A stretch of DNA of 40,651 bases from Chitinophagaceae bacterium. Lineage in GTDB: Bacteria; Bacteroidota; Bacteroidia; Chitinophagales; Chitinophagaceae. The notes beneath the pieces were generated by a model, which worked only from the letters and a program-made list of their open reading frames with translations, did no database searches and had not been told where the DNA came from. Location: the NCBI GenBank assembly GCA_947381435.1, contig CANCVE010000029.1:1-40651 (forward strand), in the 5' to 3' direction. This document shows positions 31,357 to 39,871 of the stretch, piece by piece (within the stretch, counting starts at the first letter, position 1; the number at the start of each line of letters is the position of its first letter). A program made the translations under genes and the position numbers.

Positions 31357-33030
31357 ATGAAGAAAACGTTTACACTCGTTGCTGCTCTTTGTGGCTTATT
31401 TGCTGCAAAAGCACAAACTGCCTTTACTCCAGGCAATCTCGTTATTTACAGAGTAGGTGATGGGTCAGCAAAAGTAGCTGCCAAAGCTACACCGGTATTT
31501 CTTGATGAATACCTTATTACTCCAGCCACATTATTCACCAAAACTTCTACTGTGGTTCAGTCAATTGCACTGCCAGCAAAATCTGGTTCTGCACCATTAT
31601 TAATTACAGCTACTGGCAACAGCTCACCTGAAGGTCAAATCACTCGTTCTTCTGACGGAAAATTCCTAGTTTTTGCTGGTTATAATGATGCGTCTGATAC
31701 ATCAACTGTCTCTCCTGCCACAACTGCATCAACTGATGTTGCACGTGTTATTGCTACTGTAGATCAAACTGGTGCTATCACATCAACTACCGCTCTTACA
31801 AACTGGGCTTCTAAACAAGGAGCACGAGCAGTTGCTTCTGCGGATGGCAAGAAATTCTTTTTAGCCACTAGTGGAGCGGGAATATTCTCTGCAAATATTG
31901 GTGATACCGCAGTTAGAGTATCTGCTTACAACAAAAATTCTCGTCCTAACCAAAGCCCTACTTCTCGTTCTGTAGCAGTTTATAACGGAAAAGTTTATGT
32001 TTCCTATCAATCTTCTTATTTCCCAGGAAGCGTAGGAACTACAACAACCTCTGTTTCTATGGCTACTTTGGGTTCAGTTGATGCTCCTGATACTGCTATA
32101 ACAGTATTACCAGGAATTGATACAGTTTATGCAAGTGCAAAAACAACAAAGGCTTCTCCTTATCAATTTTTATTGTTGAATTTATCAAAAGGAGATGTAT
32201 TATACATTGCTGATGACGCAACTAATGGCGCAATTGCAGAAAGAGGTATTCAAAAATATTCTTTAGTATCTGACAGATGGGTTTACAACGGTTCAATATA
32301 TGCGGCTGGCAGCAGAGGACTTACTGGATACAATAGTGGTGATACTGTTGCTTTGTTTGCAACTTCTGGATCAAAATTGTTTGGAGCTTTAGACATAACA
32401 GGTTGGAACACACACGTTTCAGGTGATTCTGCTGTAATTTTAGCTTCTTGCCCAACTAATACTGCTTTCAGAGGTTTAGCTTTTACTCCTGGTACTCCAC
32501 CACTTGCAGTTACACTAAAATCTTCATTAACTGCTTCTGTTATTAATAGTAGTGCGGTTCTTTCTTGGGCTACCGCTACAGAAAGTAATAACAAAAACTT
32601 TGTAATAGAAAAGAGTTTAGATGGTAAATCTTTTGCTGCAATCAAAACTTTGTTGGCTAATAACAAACCATCTTCTTACACCTTCACTGATCCAAGTAAG
32701 TTGAATGCAGTTCAATACTACCGTTTAAAAATGACTAACAATGATGGTAGCTTTACCTACAGTGGAGTAGCTACGGTTACTAACAAAGTAGCAGTTCACA
32801 TTGGTGTTTCTCCAAACCCAGTTATTAGTAATGCAACAATTTCTCATAGCCTTGCAACTTCTGGTGCTACTTTAAAGATTACAAATATTTTAGGTAAAAC
32901 AGTAGCTACTTATCCAGTACAAGTTGGCGCTACTCAAACAAGTGTTGATGTGGCTCACCTTACTTCTGGTAGCTATATTGTTTCTTATGTAAATGGAGGT
33001 TCTACTACTACAACTCAGTTTGTTAAGTAA
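31357..33030 (+). CDS. Secreted protein with type A T9SS sorting domain
   Basis: The 557-residue precursor has a signal peptide (MKKTFTLVAALCGLFAAKA-Q). The main domain begins FTPGNLVIYRVGDGSAKVAA and contains repeated Ser/Thr-rich strands such as GQITRSSDGKFLVFAGYND and KGDVLYIADD, which suggest a beta-propeller-like fold. A fibronectin-like segment follows (SAVLSWATATESNNKNFVIE). The C-terminal 75 residues are a Por sorting domain (VSPNPVISNATI, LKITNILGKTVATYPV, LTSGSYIVSY). It should cross the outer membrane by type IX secretion and be attached to the surface or released. Its activity is unknown. A strong terminator follows. Confidence 0.87.
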   Translation: MKKTFTLVAALCGLFAAKAQTAFTPGNLVIYRVGDGSAKVAAKATPVFLDEYLITPATLFTKTSTVVQSIALPAKSGSAPLLITATGNSSPEGQITRSSDGKFLVFAGYNDASDTSTVSPATTASTDVARVIATVDQTGAITSTTALTNWASKQGARAVASADGKKFFLATSGAGIFSANIGDTAVRVSAYNKNSRPNQSPTSRSVAVYNGKVYVSYQSSYFPGSVGTTTTSVSMATLGSVDAPDTAITVLPGIDTVYASAKTTKASPYQFLLLNLSKGDVLYIADDATNGAIAERGIQKYSLVSDRWVYNGSIYAAGSRGLTGYNSGDTVALFATSGSKLFGALDITGWNTHVSGDSAVILASCPTNTAFRGLAFTPGTPPLAVTLKSSLTASVINSSAVLSWATATESNNKNFVIEKSLDGKSFAAIKTLLANNKPSSYTFTDPSKLNAVQYYRLKMTNNDGSFTYSGVATVTNKVAVHIGVSPNPVISNATISHSLATSGATLKITNILGKTVATYPVQVGATQTSVDVAHLTSGSYIVSYVNGGSTTTTQFVK

Positions 33031-33057
33031 TATTCTCTCTGAATAACATTTAATGAA

Positions 33058-33088
33058 GGGTGCTGCCAATTTGCAGCACCCTTTTTTT
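33058..33088 (+). terminator. Terminator of the T9SS protein gene
   Basis: GGGTGCTGC (33058-33066) and GCAGCACCC (33073-33081) form a perfect 9-pair stem with loop CAATTT, followed by seven T. It is a textbook intrinsic terminator 27 bp after the stop. Confidence 0.93.
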
Positions 33089-33134
33089 GTTCTTTCCTTT
33101 TGAAAATATCATGTAATCAGCCCGCTAATGAACC

Positions 33135-33142
33135 TATATTTG
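33135..33142 (+). promoter_or_regulatory. -7 promoter box TATATTTG before ppk1
   Basis: CTATATTTGACCCCTAT spans this box, 25 bp before the ppk1 ATG. Thirteen bases (CTATATTTGACCC) are identical to the word before the lipoprotein-ytxJ pair. The element follows directly after a terminator, where a new promoter is expected. Confidence 0.5.
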
Positions 33143-33167
33143 ACCCCTATAGCAGATTTGTAATTTT

Positions 33168-35237
33168 ATGGAAAAAAATAAGTTAATCCAGAGGGATATA
33201 AGTTGGCTTAGTTTCAATGCCCGTGTACTTCAGGAAGCAAATGACCCCACTGTTCCACTTAGGGAAAGAATCCGATTTCTAGGTATATTTTCTAACAATA
33301 CAGATGAGTTTTTCAGGGTAAGAGTAGCTACCTTAAAAAGAATGGTAGAATATGCCGAAAGAAGAAAACGCCTAAATATGCACATGGAGGAAAACCCTCA
33401 AAACATATTAGAGCAAATACATTCAATAGTTCTTAGGCAACAAACCGAATTTAATAGAATTTGGGAAGGTGTATTAAAAGAATTAAATGCAGACAATATT
33501 TTTTTACTCAATGAAAAACAATTAAATCCCGAACAACAAACCTTTGTAAGAACCTTCTTCGACGAACAGGTTCGGAGCAATGTAATTCCGCTCATAATAG
33601 AAAACTTACCACAAATGCCTTATCTAAGAGATAAGAGTATTTATTTGGGCGTGGTAATGAGAAAAAAAGATGATGCTTATCAACAAAAATATTCCCTTAT
33701 AGAAATACCCGTTGGCGCCATTGGAAGATTCGTTTTGTTGCCATCAGCCAAAGGAGAGCAAAACATTATTTTGCTGGAAGATGTAATTCGTTTTAATCTT
33801 CCAATTATATTTTCTTACTTCGGATTTGATTATTTTGATGCCAATGTTTTTAAAATAACCAAGGATGCAGAAATAGATTTAGACCAAGATGTAAGTACCA
33901 CTTTTGTAGAGAAAATAGAAAAGGGTTTAAAAAACAGGCGTAAAGGAAAGCCCGTTCGTTTTGTTTACGATAAAGACATGGATGCAGGCTTATTAGAATA
34001 TTTAATAAGAAAACTAAATCTGAGCAATAAAAGTAATATCATTCCTGGGGGACGGATACATAACTATAGGCATTTTATGGATTTTCCTGATGTGTTTACA
34101 GAACAAAGTACCCGTAATAAACCATTTACACATCCCGATTTAAAGGGGGCAATCAGAGTAACTGATGTAATGCTTAAGAAGGATGTGATGCTGCACTTTC
34201 CATATCATAGTTATGATAGTGTTATCGATTTGCTTAGGGAAGCAGCAATGGATCCTCAGGTTACCAGCATAAAAATGACAGCTTACAGACTAGCTTCTAA
34301 TTCGAAAGTTATTAATGCCTTAGTGAATGCTTCTCGTAATGGCAAGGAAGTGGTAGTGATGCTTGAACTAAAAGCACGTTTTGATGAGGAAGCAAACCTT
34401 GCATGGAAGGATGTTTTAGAACAAGAAGGGGTAAAAGTATTATTGGGTGTACCTAAAATGAAGATTCACGCTAAGCTTTGTATCATAAAGAAAAGAGTGG
34501 GAACAAGAACCATACAATATGGCTTTGTAAGTACCGGAAATACCAATGAAAAAACCGCAAGAGTCTATGGAGACCATTGTCTGTTTACAGCTAATAGAAC
34601 TGTGATGGCAGATATAAATAGGTTATTTAATTATCTGGAGAACTGGAAATTAGGCACTAGTCAATTGCACCTTTGCAAAACTTTATTGGTTTGTCCTACC
34701 AATATGCGTTCTTCTTTTGAGGCACAAATAATTAAGGAAATTAAATATGCCAAAGCTGGTAAAGATGCTTCTATAACGCTAAAAGTGAATTCCTTAAGTG
34801 ATGCAAAATTGATTGAACGATTGCAGGAAGCTGCCGAAGAAGGAGTTAAGATTCACCTGATAGTACGAGGCATATTCTGCGCTATTTTAGATAAAAAGAA
34901 AATTAAACACCATGTAAAAGCCATCAGCATTGTAGATGAGTATTTAGAACATGCACGTGTAGTAATATTTAAGAATGGAGGTAAAGATAAAATCTATATC
35001 AGTTCGGCAGATTGGATGGTAAGAAACTTAGATCATCGTTTGGAAGTGGCTATTCCTATTTTAGATAAGAATATAAGAAAAGAGTTAAAAGACATCATAC
35101 ACATTCAATTGGAAGACAACGTAAAAGCAAGAATTCTAGACAAAACATTGAGCAATAATTATGTACCAACTAATGATAAAAAGAAAGTACGCTCTCAGAT
35201 AGAAACATACAATTATCTTCATCAGAAAACAATTTAA
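33168..35237 (+). CDS. ppk1: Polyphosphate kinase 1
   Basis: The 689-residue enzyme polymerises the gamma-phosphate of ATP into polyphosphate and can run in reverse. It has all four PPK1 regions. The N domain is RDISWLSFNARVLQEA with SNNTDEFFRVRVATLKR; the head domain includes YLRDKSIYLGVVMRKK. The C1 and C2 catalytic domains have MTAYRLASNSKVINAL, VPKMKIHAKLCIIKKR with the phospho-accepting histidine at 434, and YGFVSTGNTNEKTARVYGDH. A second HxK-type site is in EHARVVIFKNGG, and ISSADWMVRNLDHRLEVA completes C2. The exopolyphosphatase gene starts one base after its stop. Confidence 0.96.
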   Translation: MEKNKLIQRDISWLSFNARVLQEANDPTVPLRERIRFLGIFSNNTDEFFRVRVATLKRMVEYAERRKRLNMHMEENPQNILEQIHSIVLRQQTEFNRIWEGVLKELNADNIFLLNEKQLNPEQQTFVRTFFDEQVRSNVIPLIIENLPQMPYLRDKSIYLGVVMRKKDDAYQQKYSLIEIPVGAIGRFVLLPSAKGEQNIILLEDVIRFNLPIIFSYFGFDYFDANVFKITKDAEIDLDQDVSTTFVEKIEKGLKNRRKGKPVRFVYDKDMDAGLLEYLIRKLNLSNKSNIIPGGRIHNYRHFMDFPDVFTEQSTRNKPFTHPDLKGAIRVTDVMLKKDVMLHFPYHSYDSVIDLLREAAMDPQVTSIKMTAYRLASNSKVINALVNASRNGKEVVVMLELKARFDEEANLAWKDVLEQEGVKVLLGVPKMKIHAKLCIIKKRVGTRTIQYGFVSTGNTNEKTARVYGDHCLFTANRTVMADINRLFNYLENWKLGTSQLHLCKTLLVCPTNMRSSFEAQIIKEIKYAKAGKDASITLKVNSLSDAKLIERLQEAAEEGVKIHLIVRGIFCAILDKKKIKHHVKAISIVDEYLEHARVVIFKNGGKDKIYISSADWMVRNLDHRLEVAIPILDKNIRKELKDIIHIQLEDNVKARILDKTLSNNYVPTNDKKKVRSQIETYNYLHQKTI

Positions 35238-35238
35238 A

Positions 35239-36120
35239 TTGAATTTAGCAGCAATAGATATAGGTAGTAATGCAGCTCGTTTATTAATTTCTAGCGTATT
35301 TGTTAATGATAAGGGCAAACCAGAATTTAATAAAATAAATCTGGTTAGAATTCCATTACGATTAGGATTTGATGTTTTTGAAAAGGGAGAAATTGGTGAT
35401 GAACGTGTAGAAATGCTGATACAGACCATGAAAGCTTACCGACACTTAATGAAAGTGTACGAAGTAAATGACTTCCGGGCTTGTGCCACTAGTGCCATGC
35501 GTGATGCAAAAAATGGAAAGGCTATCATTAAAAAAGTTAAAGAAGAAACAGGTATTACTATTGAGATATTGACTGGAGATAAAGAAGCTTCCATGATAAA
35601 TCAGACGCATATTGCCGAAATGCTCGATAAGTTTCACTCCTATTTATATGTAGATGTGGGTGGTGGAAGCACGGAACTTACGTTTTTTGATGAAGGTAAA
35701 ATGAAGTATCGGGAGAGTTTTAATATTGGCACCATCAGACTATTGAAAGGGCAAGTAGAAGATTCTTCATGGGATACTATGCGCGATCATCTTAAACAAA
35801 ACATTAAGTCTGTATTGCCAATTACAGCTATTGGTAGTGGTGGAAACATTAATAAAATATTTTCTCTCAGTAAAAAGAAAGAAGGGAAACCATTGAGTCT
35901 TCAGTTACTAAAAGACTTCCATAAGGAACTTAGTAGCCAAAGTATTCAAGAATTAATTAGTGTTTATAAGCTAAAAGAAGATAGGGCAGATGTAATTGTG
36001 CCAGCCTTACTTGTATATATGAATGTAATGCGATGGGCAGGAATAACCGAAATATATGTGCCAAAAATTGGCTTGGCCGATGGACTTATTCAGACATTAT
36101 ATGATGAGATAAAGAAATAA
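35239..36120 (+). CDS. ppx: Exopolyphosphatase / guanosine pentaphosphatase (Ppx/GppA family)
   Basis: The 293-residue protein starts at TTG 35239 (MNLAAIDIGSNAARLLISSV), one base after the ppk1 stop, so the two are translationally coupled. The actin-like ATPase motifs are AAIDIGSNAARLL, FRACATSAMRDAKNGKAII, LTGDKEAS and YVDVGGGSTELTFF. It lacks the C-terminal HD domain of the long E. coli Ppx, which is common for short Ppx proteins. It should remove terminal phosphates from polyphosphate and perhaps from pppGpp. Pairing with ppk1 gives synthesis and breakdown of the polymer in one operon. Confidence 0.92.
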   Translation: MNLAAIDIGSNAARLLISSVFVNDKGKPEFNKINLVRIPLRLGFDVFEKGEIGDERVEMLIQTMKAYRHLMKVYEVNDFRACATSAMRDAKNGKAIIKKVKEETGITIEILTGDKEASMINQTHIAEMLDKFHSYLYVDVGGGSTELTFFDEGKMKYRESFNIGTIRLLKGQVEDSSWDTMRDHLKQNIKSVLPITAIGSGGNINKIFSLSKKKEGKPLSLQLLKDFHKELSSQSIQELISVYKLKEDRADVIVPALLVYMNVMRWAGITEIYVPKIGLADGLIQTLYDEIKK

Positions 36121-36134
36121 ATTATCTATAACAC

Positions 36135-36168
36135 AATGGGCAGTAACTGTTAAAGGTTACTGCCCATT
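36135..36168. terminator. Bidirectional terminator between ppx and the SDR gene
   Basis: AATGGGCAGTAAC (36135-36147) and GTTACTGCCCATT (36156-36168) form a perfect 13-pair stem with an 8-base loop. T-rich sequence lies on the plus side, and a weaker T-run on the minus side. It serves two convergent genes. Confidence 0.88.
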
Positions 36169-36189
36169 TTCTATTATACAAATGTTCAA

Positions 36190-36948
36190 TTAATCCTTAT
36201 AAAACAACGAAGCACTTCCTTGGGCAGTACAAGTAACTACCAAATCGTTAATGCAAACATGTGGCGGCAACGATGCACAATACAAGGCAATATCTGCTAC
36301 ATCCTCTGCATGAAGTGGTTCATATCCTTCGTAAAATGCAGCAGCTTTTGCACCATCTCCCTTAAACCGTATGTTAGAAAACGCTGTATCTGCCGAACCA
36401 GGATGTATTGCAGTAACCTTTATTTTATTGGGTAATAAATCTATACGCATCGATTTACTAATGGCATCTACAGCAAACTTTGTTGCACAATAAACATTCC
36501 CGTCCTTATAAACTTCTTTGCCAGCCGTAGAACCAAGATTGATTATATGTCCACTTTTACGAGCAATCATTAACGGAATCACCGCCTTCGATACATACAA
36601 TAATCCTTTTAAATTAGTATCTATCATGGTTTCCCAATCGTCTAGGCTAGCGTTCTCAAAACTATCTTTCCCTAGTGCCAATCCTGCATTATTAATCAAA
36701 ACGTCTATTGCTTTCCATTCAGTAGGCAGCGATTCTATCGCCTCAAAAACCCTCTCTTTATCTTGCACATCAAATACCAATGGCAAAACCTTAGCGCCAA
36801 ATATTGCTATTAGTTCTTCAGCAACTTCTTTCAGTTTATCAGCCCTTCTTCCGGTAATTATACAATTATAATTAGCTCCTGCAAACTTTGTAGCCATTGC
36901 CTTTCCAAAGCCTGAGGTAGCACCTGTAATCAATACTGTTTTATTCAT
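36190..36948 (-). CDS. Short-chain dehydrogenase/reductase, YdfG-like
   Basis: The 252-residue NAD(P)-dependent oxidoreductase has the glycine motif TGATSGFGKAM (residues 8-18), then CIITGRRADKL where two arginines suggest NADP preference, and VLINNAGLALGKDSF. The catalytic residues are Ser140 in IINLGSTAG and Tyr153/Lys157 in VYCATKFAV. The pattern (D-x-E-x-M-x-D-T-N, then PLMIARKSGHIINLGS) is close to YdfG, which reduces L-allo-threonine and 3-hydroxy acids, but the substrate is open. It begins 9 bp after the stop of the large secreted-protein gene, so they share a transcript, although no functional link is evident. Confidence 0.9.
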   Translation of the reverse strand: MNKTVLITGATSGFGKAMATKFAGANYNCIITGRRADKLKEVAEELIAIFGAKVLPLVFDVQDKERVFEAIESLPTEWKAIDVLINNAGLALGKDSFENASLDDWETMIDTNLKGLLYVSKAVIPLMIARKSGHIINLGSTAGKEVYKDGNVYCATKFAVDAISKSMRIDLLPNKIKVTAIHPGSADTAFSNIRFKGDGAKAAAFYEGYEPLHAEDVADIALYCASLPPHVCINDLVVTCTAQGSASLFYKD

Positions 36949-36957
36949 TCTTAAATA

Positions 36958-39672
36958 TTATCTTATCAAAACAACGGTTCCGTTTGCAGTGAGCGTTTTA
37001 CCCAAATAGTTTTTCCCTTGTACCACATACACATACGTTCCTGAAGGTTGTTTTACGCCATTATAAACACCATCCCATCCTTGACCTATCTGCGATGTAG
37101 TGTACAGTAATTGTCCAAACCTATTGTAAATACTAAAGTAATCAAGGTTCAAAACACCTACTGGTATTGGTTTTATAATATCATTAATCCCATCTCCATT
37201 AGGTGTAAATGCATTTGGCACAAACAGTTCTGGTAGTGTCTGAAATATTAAAACTTTTATAGTATCTGTACTAAAGCAGGCTTGCTTATTCTTCATAGTA
37301 GCAACTACTTTGTAAGTAATGGAGTCTACTCCATAGCCATAAACAGCCGTTGGGTTATGTACTTTATTATTGTTTAAATAGGTGTTAATGTTATTAATAG
37401 CCGTCCATACAAAGCTAGCCGTAGATGTGTCTACACTTCCTTTTGCCTCAAGATTCAAAGGTTGATTCACCACCACACTTGTATCGTTTCCTGCACTAAT
37501 TTCTATTTTGGGTATTACACTTATTCTTACAGTATCTGTTCTTGGTTTGGGGCAAGTATTCTTACTAGTAAAATAGGTGGTTAATACATAGTTTGTAGAA
37601 GTGTCTGGCATTGCTATAGTGTTTAGTGAGGCACTATCCTGCAATCCTGAAGTTGTAGACCAATTAAACTTATCGGCAGTAACCGATGCATGAATTATTG
37701 CACTCTTCCCATAACAAATAGCATCATCTAGACCAGCATTTGCAATAGGATAAGGATATACATTCACCAATAATGTATCCCATGCTACACACTTTTTCCC
37801 TAAATTGGCTTGTACATAATAAATGGTTGGGTTGATTAATGGTTGAACCTTTGGATTGGAAATACCAGCAATTGTTTCTTTGGTATTATTACTTTTCCAT
37901 GAATAGGTTTTCCCCAATGATTTTGCATGTAACTGAATAGAATCCATTTGGCAAATACTTGTATCTGAACCAAGTGATACAGATATATTAGGGATTGTAT
38001 TTACTATAACAGAGTCTTTTGCCACGCAGCCCGAGTCGGTCATGGTAACATAAAAGGTAGCTGTGTCTTTTGGATATATGAAAGGATTAGGCGTATTTGG
38101 ATTGATGATAGAATCTAATGATGTCCATTTAAACTTTTCATTACCAGTTGACCCTTGTTCGGAAGCAGATAGCTGAATAGTATCTTTACTACAAACAAGA
38201 ACGCTCCCTTTTGGATTCATTAATATTATAGGTACAGACTTCACATCCAATATTTGAGTAATGCTATCCGTACAACCATTGCTATTTTGAACCCATAACT
38301 TAATGCTTTTCTGTCCACTATTCGGATACAGATAAGAAGGATTCTGGAGTGAAGAAGTATCGGTAGAAACAGTGGATTCTCCAAAGTTCCAACGCCAATT
38401 CGTTAATTTTCCATACTTACTATAAGTTGAATCTGCAAAACTGTAAGGCGTTTGAATGCAACTACCCTTAATGGCAATCTTTGCTACAAAACCTGGAAAA
38501 ACACGCACTAAAGACTTTGCAGAATCTTGGCATCCTCCAGAAGCCGTTACTAATAGCGAAAGAGGATAAACGCCTGTATCTTTATATATATGTATTGGTG
38601 TGGCAAGTGAAGATAAATTAGAATCTGGTGTAGAAAGTGGATCTCCAAAGCTCCATTCATATTTAGCAATGTTTGAGTTTGTAGATTCATTAAAGAAACT
38701 AAAAATAAAATTATTACAATTAATATACTGCGGATTTAGTTTGGCAGCCTGCAAAGCACAATTGGCAACCGTTATGTGTATTTCCTTTTTAGTTGTACCT
38801 ATCAACGTATCATGTCTAAATTCCTGCGCACAAACTGCTACCACATAATCTCCTGTTTCGCTAGGTGCTGTACCTGAAATAATACCTGTTTTTGGATTGA
38901 TAGAAACTGCCGAACCCAATGGATAACCTCCATCAAACAATGGAGAGTTGTAGGGTACGCTTATAAATGGCGGATCGGCAGGAGGATTAGGAGAAGCACC
39001 AATTCCTTTACCAGATCTATTTCCATCATCCCCCCCTAGCAACCCATCACAAAAGCTATATACTAAAGAGTCTCCATCTGCATCGGTAGCACTAAAATCG
39101 AACGTAAAAGGAGAGTTATAGCAGAGTAAAACCGTATCCTTCTGTACGAAACTTGGGCTACTATTATTTCTATAATTTACACCATTTATTAATCCAGGTA
39201 TCTTGTTACTATAGGTAACACCTACTTTATTAGACTGAACTACATTTACAATACCAGCAATTCGGCAACACCGCTGCACAGCAAGAATATAACCTGCACT
39301 ATTATCCGGCAAATCAACTTCTGTTACATATTTATTTATTAAATATGCTACTCTTGGTTTAGGTGATATACAAAGATTATAGGATTTTTTATCAAGAATC
39401 ACACTACCATTTCGAACAGAATCAATAGTTAGTGTTCTATATAATTCATTGGTACCTGCATCAAATACACCTAAAAATATCTGACCATCTATCTGTCCAC
39501 CCGAAGAACTAATATCCAAATACTGCCTTACTGTAATTCTGTACTTCGAGGTATTTGGTGAAGCACCAACACCTATGTATTCATATTGAATCCAACCGCC
39601 CTTTAGGTGTTTGGCTTCAACGGTGTTGAATAATCCCAGCAACGTTATTATTAAAAGTAAAAATCTCTTCAT
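36958..39672 (-). CDS. Large secreted PKD-domain protein with gliding-type (type B T9SS) sorting domain
   Basis: I start at ATG 39672 (MKRFLLLIITLLGLFNTVEA), which gives a proper signal peptide and 904 residues; the longer frame from 39750 adds 26 residues before it. The mature N-terminus KHLKGGWIQYEYIGVGASPN is typical of these large Bacteroidota surface proteins. PKD-like domains follow (YEWSFGDPLSTPDSN, WRWNFGESTVS), then Ig-like repeats with 'SLGSDTSICQMDSIQL'-style cores. The C-terminus LFVPNAFTPNGDGINDIIKP through SGTYVYVVQGKN is the CHU_C sorting domain. It should be exported by T9SS and may act in adhesion or gliding. Confidence 0.9.
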   Translation of the reverse strand: MKRFLLLIITLLGLFNTVEAKHLKGGWIQYEYIGVGASPNTSKYRITVRQYLDISSSGGQIDGQIFLGVFDAGTNELYRTLTIDSVRNGSVILDKKSYNLCISPKPRVAYLINKYVTEVDLPDNSAGYILAVQRCCRIAGIVNVVQSNKVGVTYSNKIPGLINGVNYRNNSSPSFVQKDTVLLCYNSPFTFDFSATDADGDSLVYSFCDGLLGGDDGNRSGKGIGASPNPPADPPFISVPYNSPLFDGGYPLGSAVSINPKTGIISGTAPSETGDYVVAVCAQEFRHDTLIGTTKKEIHITVANCALQAAKLNPQYINCNNFIFSFFNESTNSNIAKYEWSFGDPLSTPDSNLSSLATPIHIYKDTGVYPLSLLVTASGGCQDSAKSLVRVFPGFVAKIAIKGSCIQTPYSFADSTYSKYGKLTNWRWNFGESTVSTDTSSLQNPSYLYPNSGQKSIKLWVQNSNGCTDSITQILDVKSVPIILMNPKGSVLVCSKDTIQLSASEQGSTGNEKFKWTSLDSIINPNTPNPFIYPKDTATFYVTMTDSGCVAKDSVIVNTIPNISVSLGSDTSICQMDSIQLHAKSLGKTYSWKSNNTKETIAGISNPKVQPLINPTIYYVQANLGKKCVAWDTLLVNVYPYPIANAGLDDAICYGKSAIIHASVTADKFNWSTTSGLQDSASLNTIAMPDTSTNYVLTTYFTSKNTCPKPRTDTVRISVIPKIEISAGNDTSVVVNQPLNLEAKGSVDTSTASFVWTAINNINTYLNNNKVHNPTAVYGYGVDSITYKVVATMKNKQACFSTDTIKVLIFQTLPELFVPNAFTPNGDGINDIIKPIPVGVLNLDYFSIYNRFGQLLYTTSQIGQGWDGVYNGVKQPSGTYVYVVQGKNYLGKTLTANGTVVLIR

Positions 39673-39748
39673 GACGGTCAATCCAGTTATATAAACTTGT
39701 AGGATTATCTTTTTAGGAAAAGTGATGCCTGACAAATTTAGGGAAACC

Positions 39749-39869
39749 AAACAGTTAACAGTAAACAGTGAACAGTAATCAGTGCAGAAAGTGCTTAATC
39801 TCCAAAGTTTTAACTTTTAACTTATTTACTGCTCACTGTTAACTATTTACTGTTTACTGTTCATTGAAA
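39749..39869. repeat. Inverted clusters of 7-bp CAGT/ACTG repeats, second copy
   Basis: Left cluster (39749-39783): AAACAGT, TAACAGT, AAACAGT, GAACAGT, AATCAGT. Right cluster (39828-39862): ACTGCTC, ACTGTTA, ACTATTT, ACTGTTT, ACTGTTC, then ATTGAAA. Both keep exact 7-bp steps, and the two halves can form a long imperfect stem around about 44 bp that also contains two TTTTAAC words. It lies between two minus-strand genes, ending 3 bp before the stop of the edge gene. It shares an 18-mer with 28223-28240. Confidence 0.88.
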
Positions 39870-39871
39870 GG

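Noticed and set aside
39673-39750. Extended N-terminus of the gliding-type protein from the ATG at 39750
   Set aside because: Residues before MKRFLLL would hide the signal peptide; the ATG at 39672 gives a standard one.
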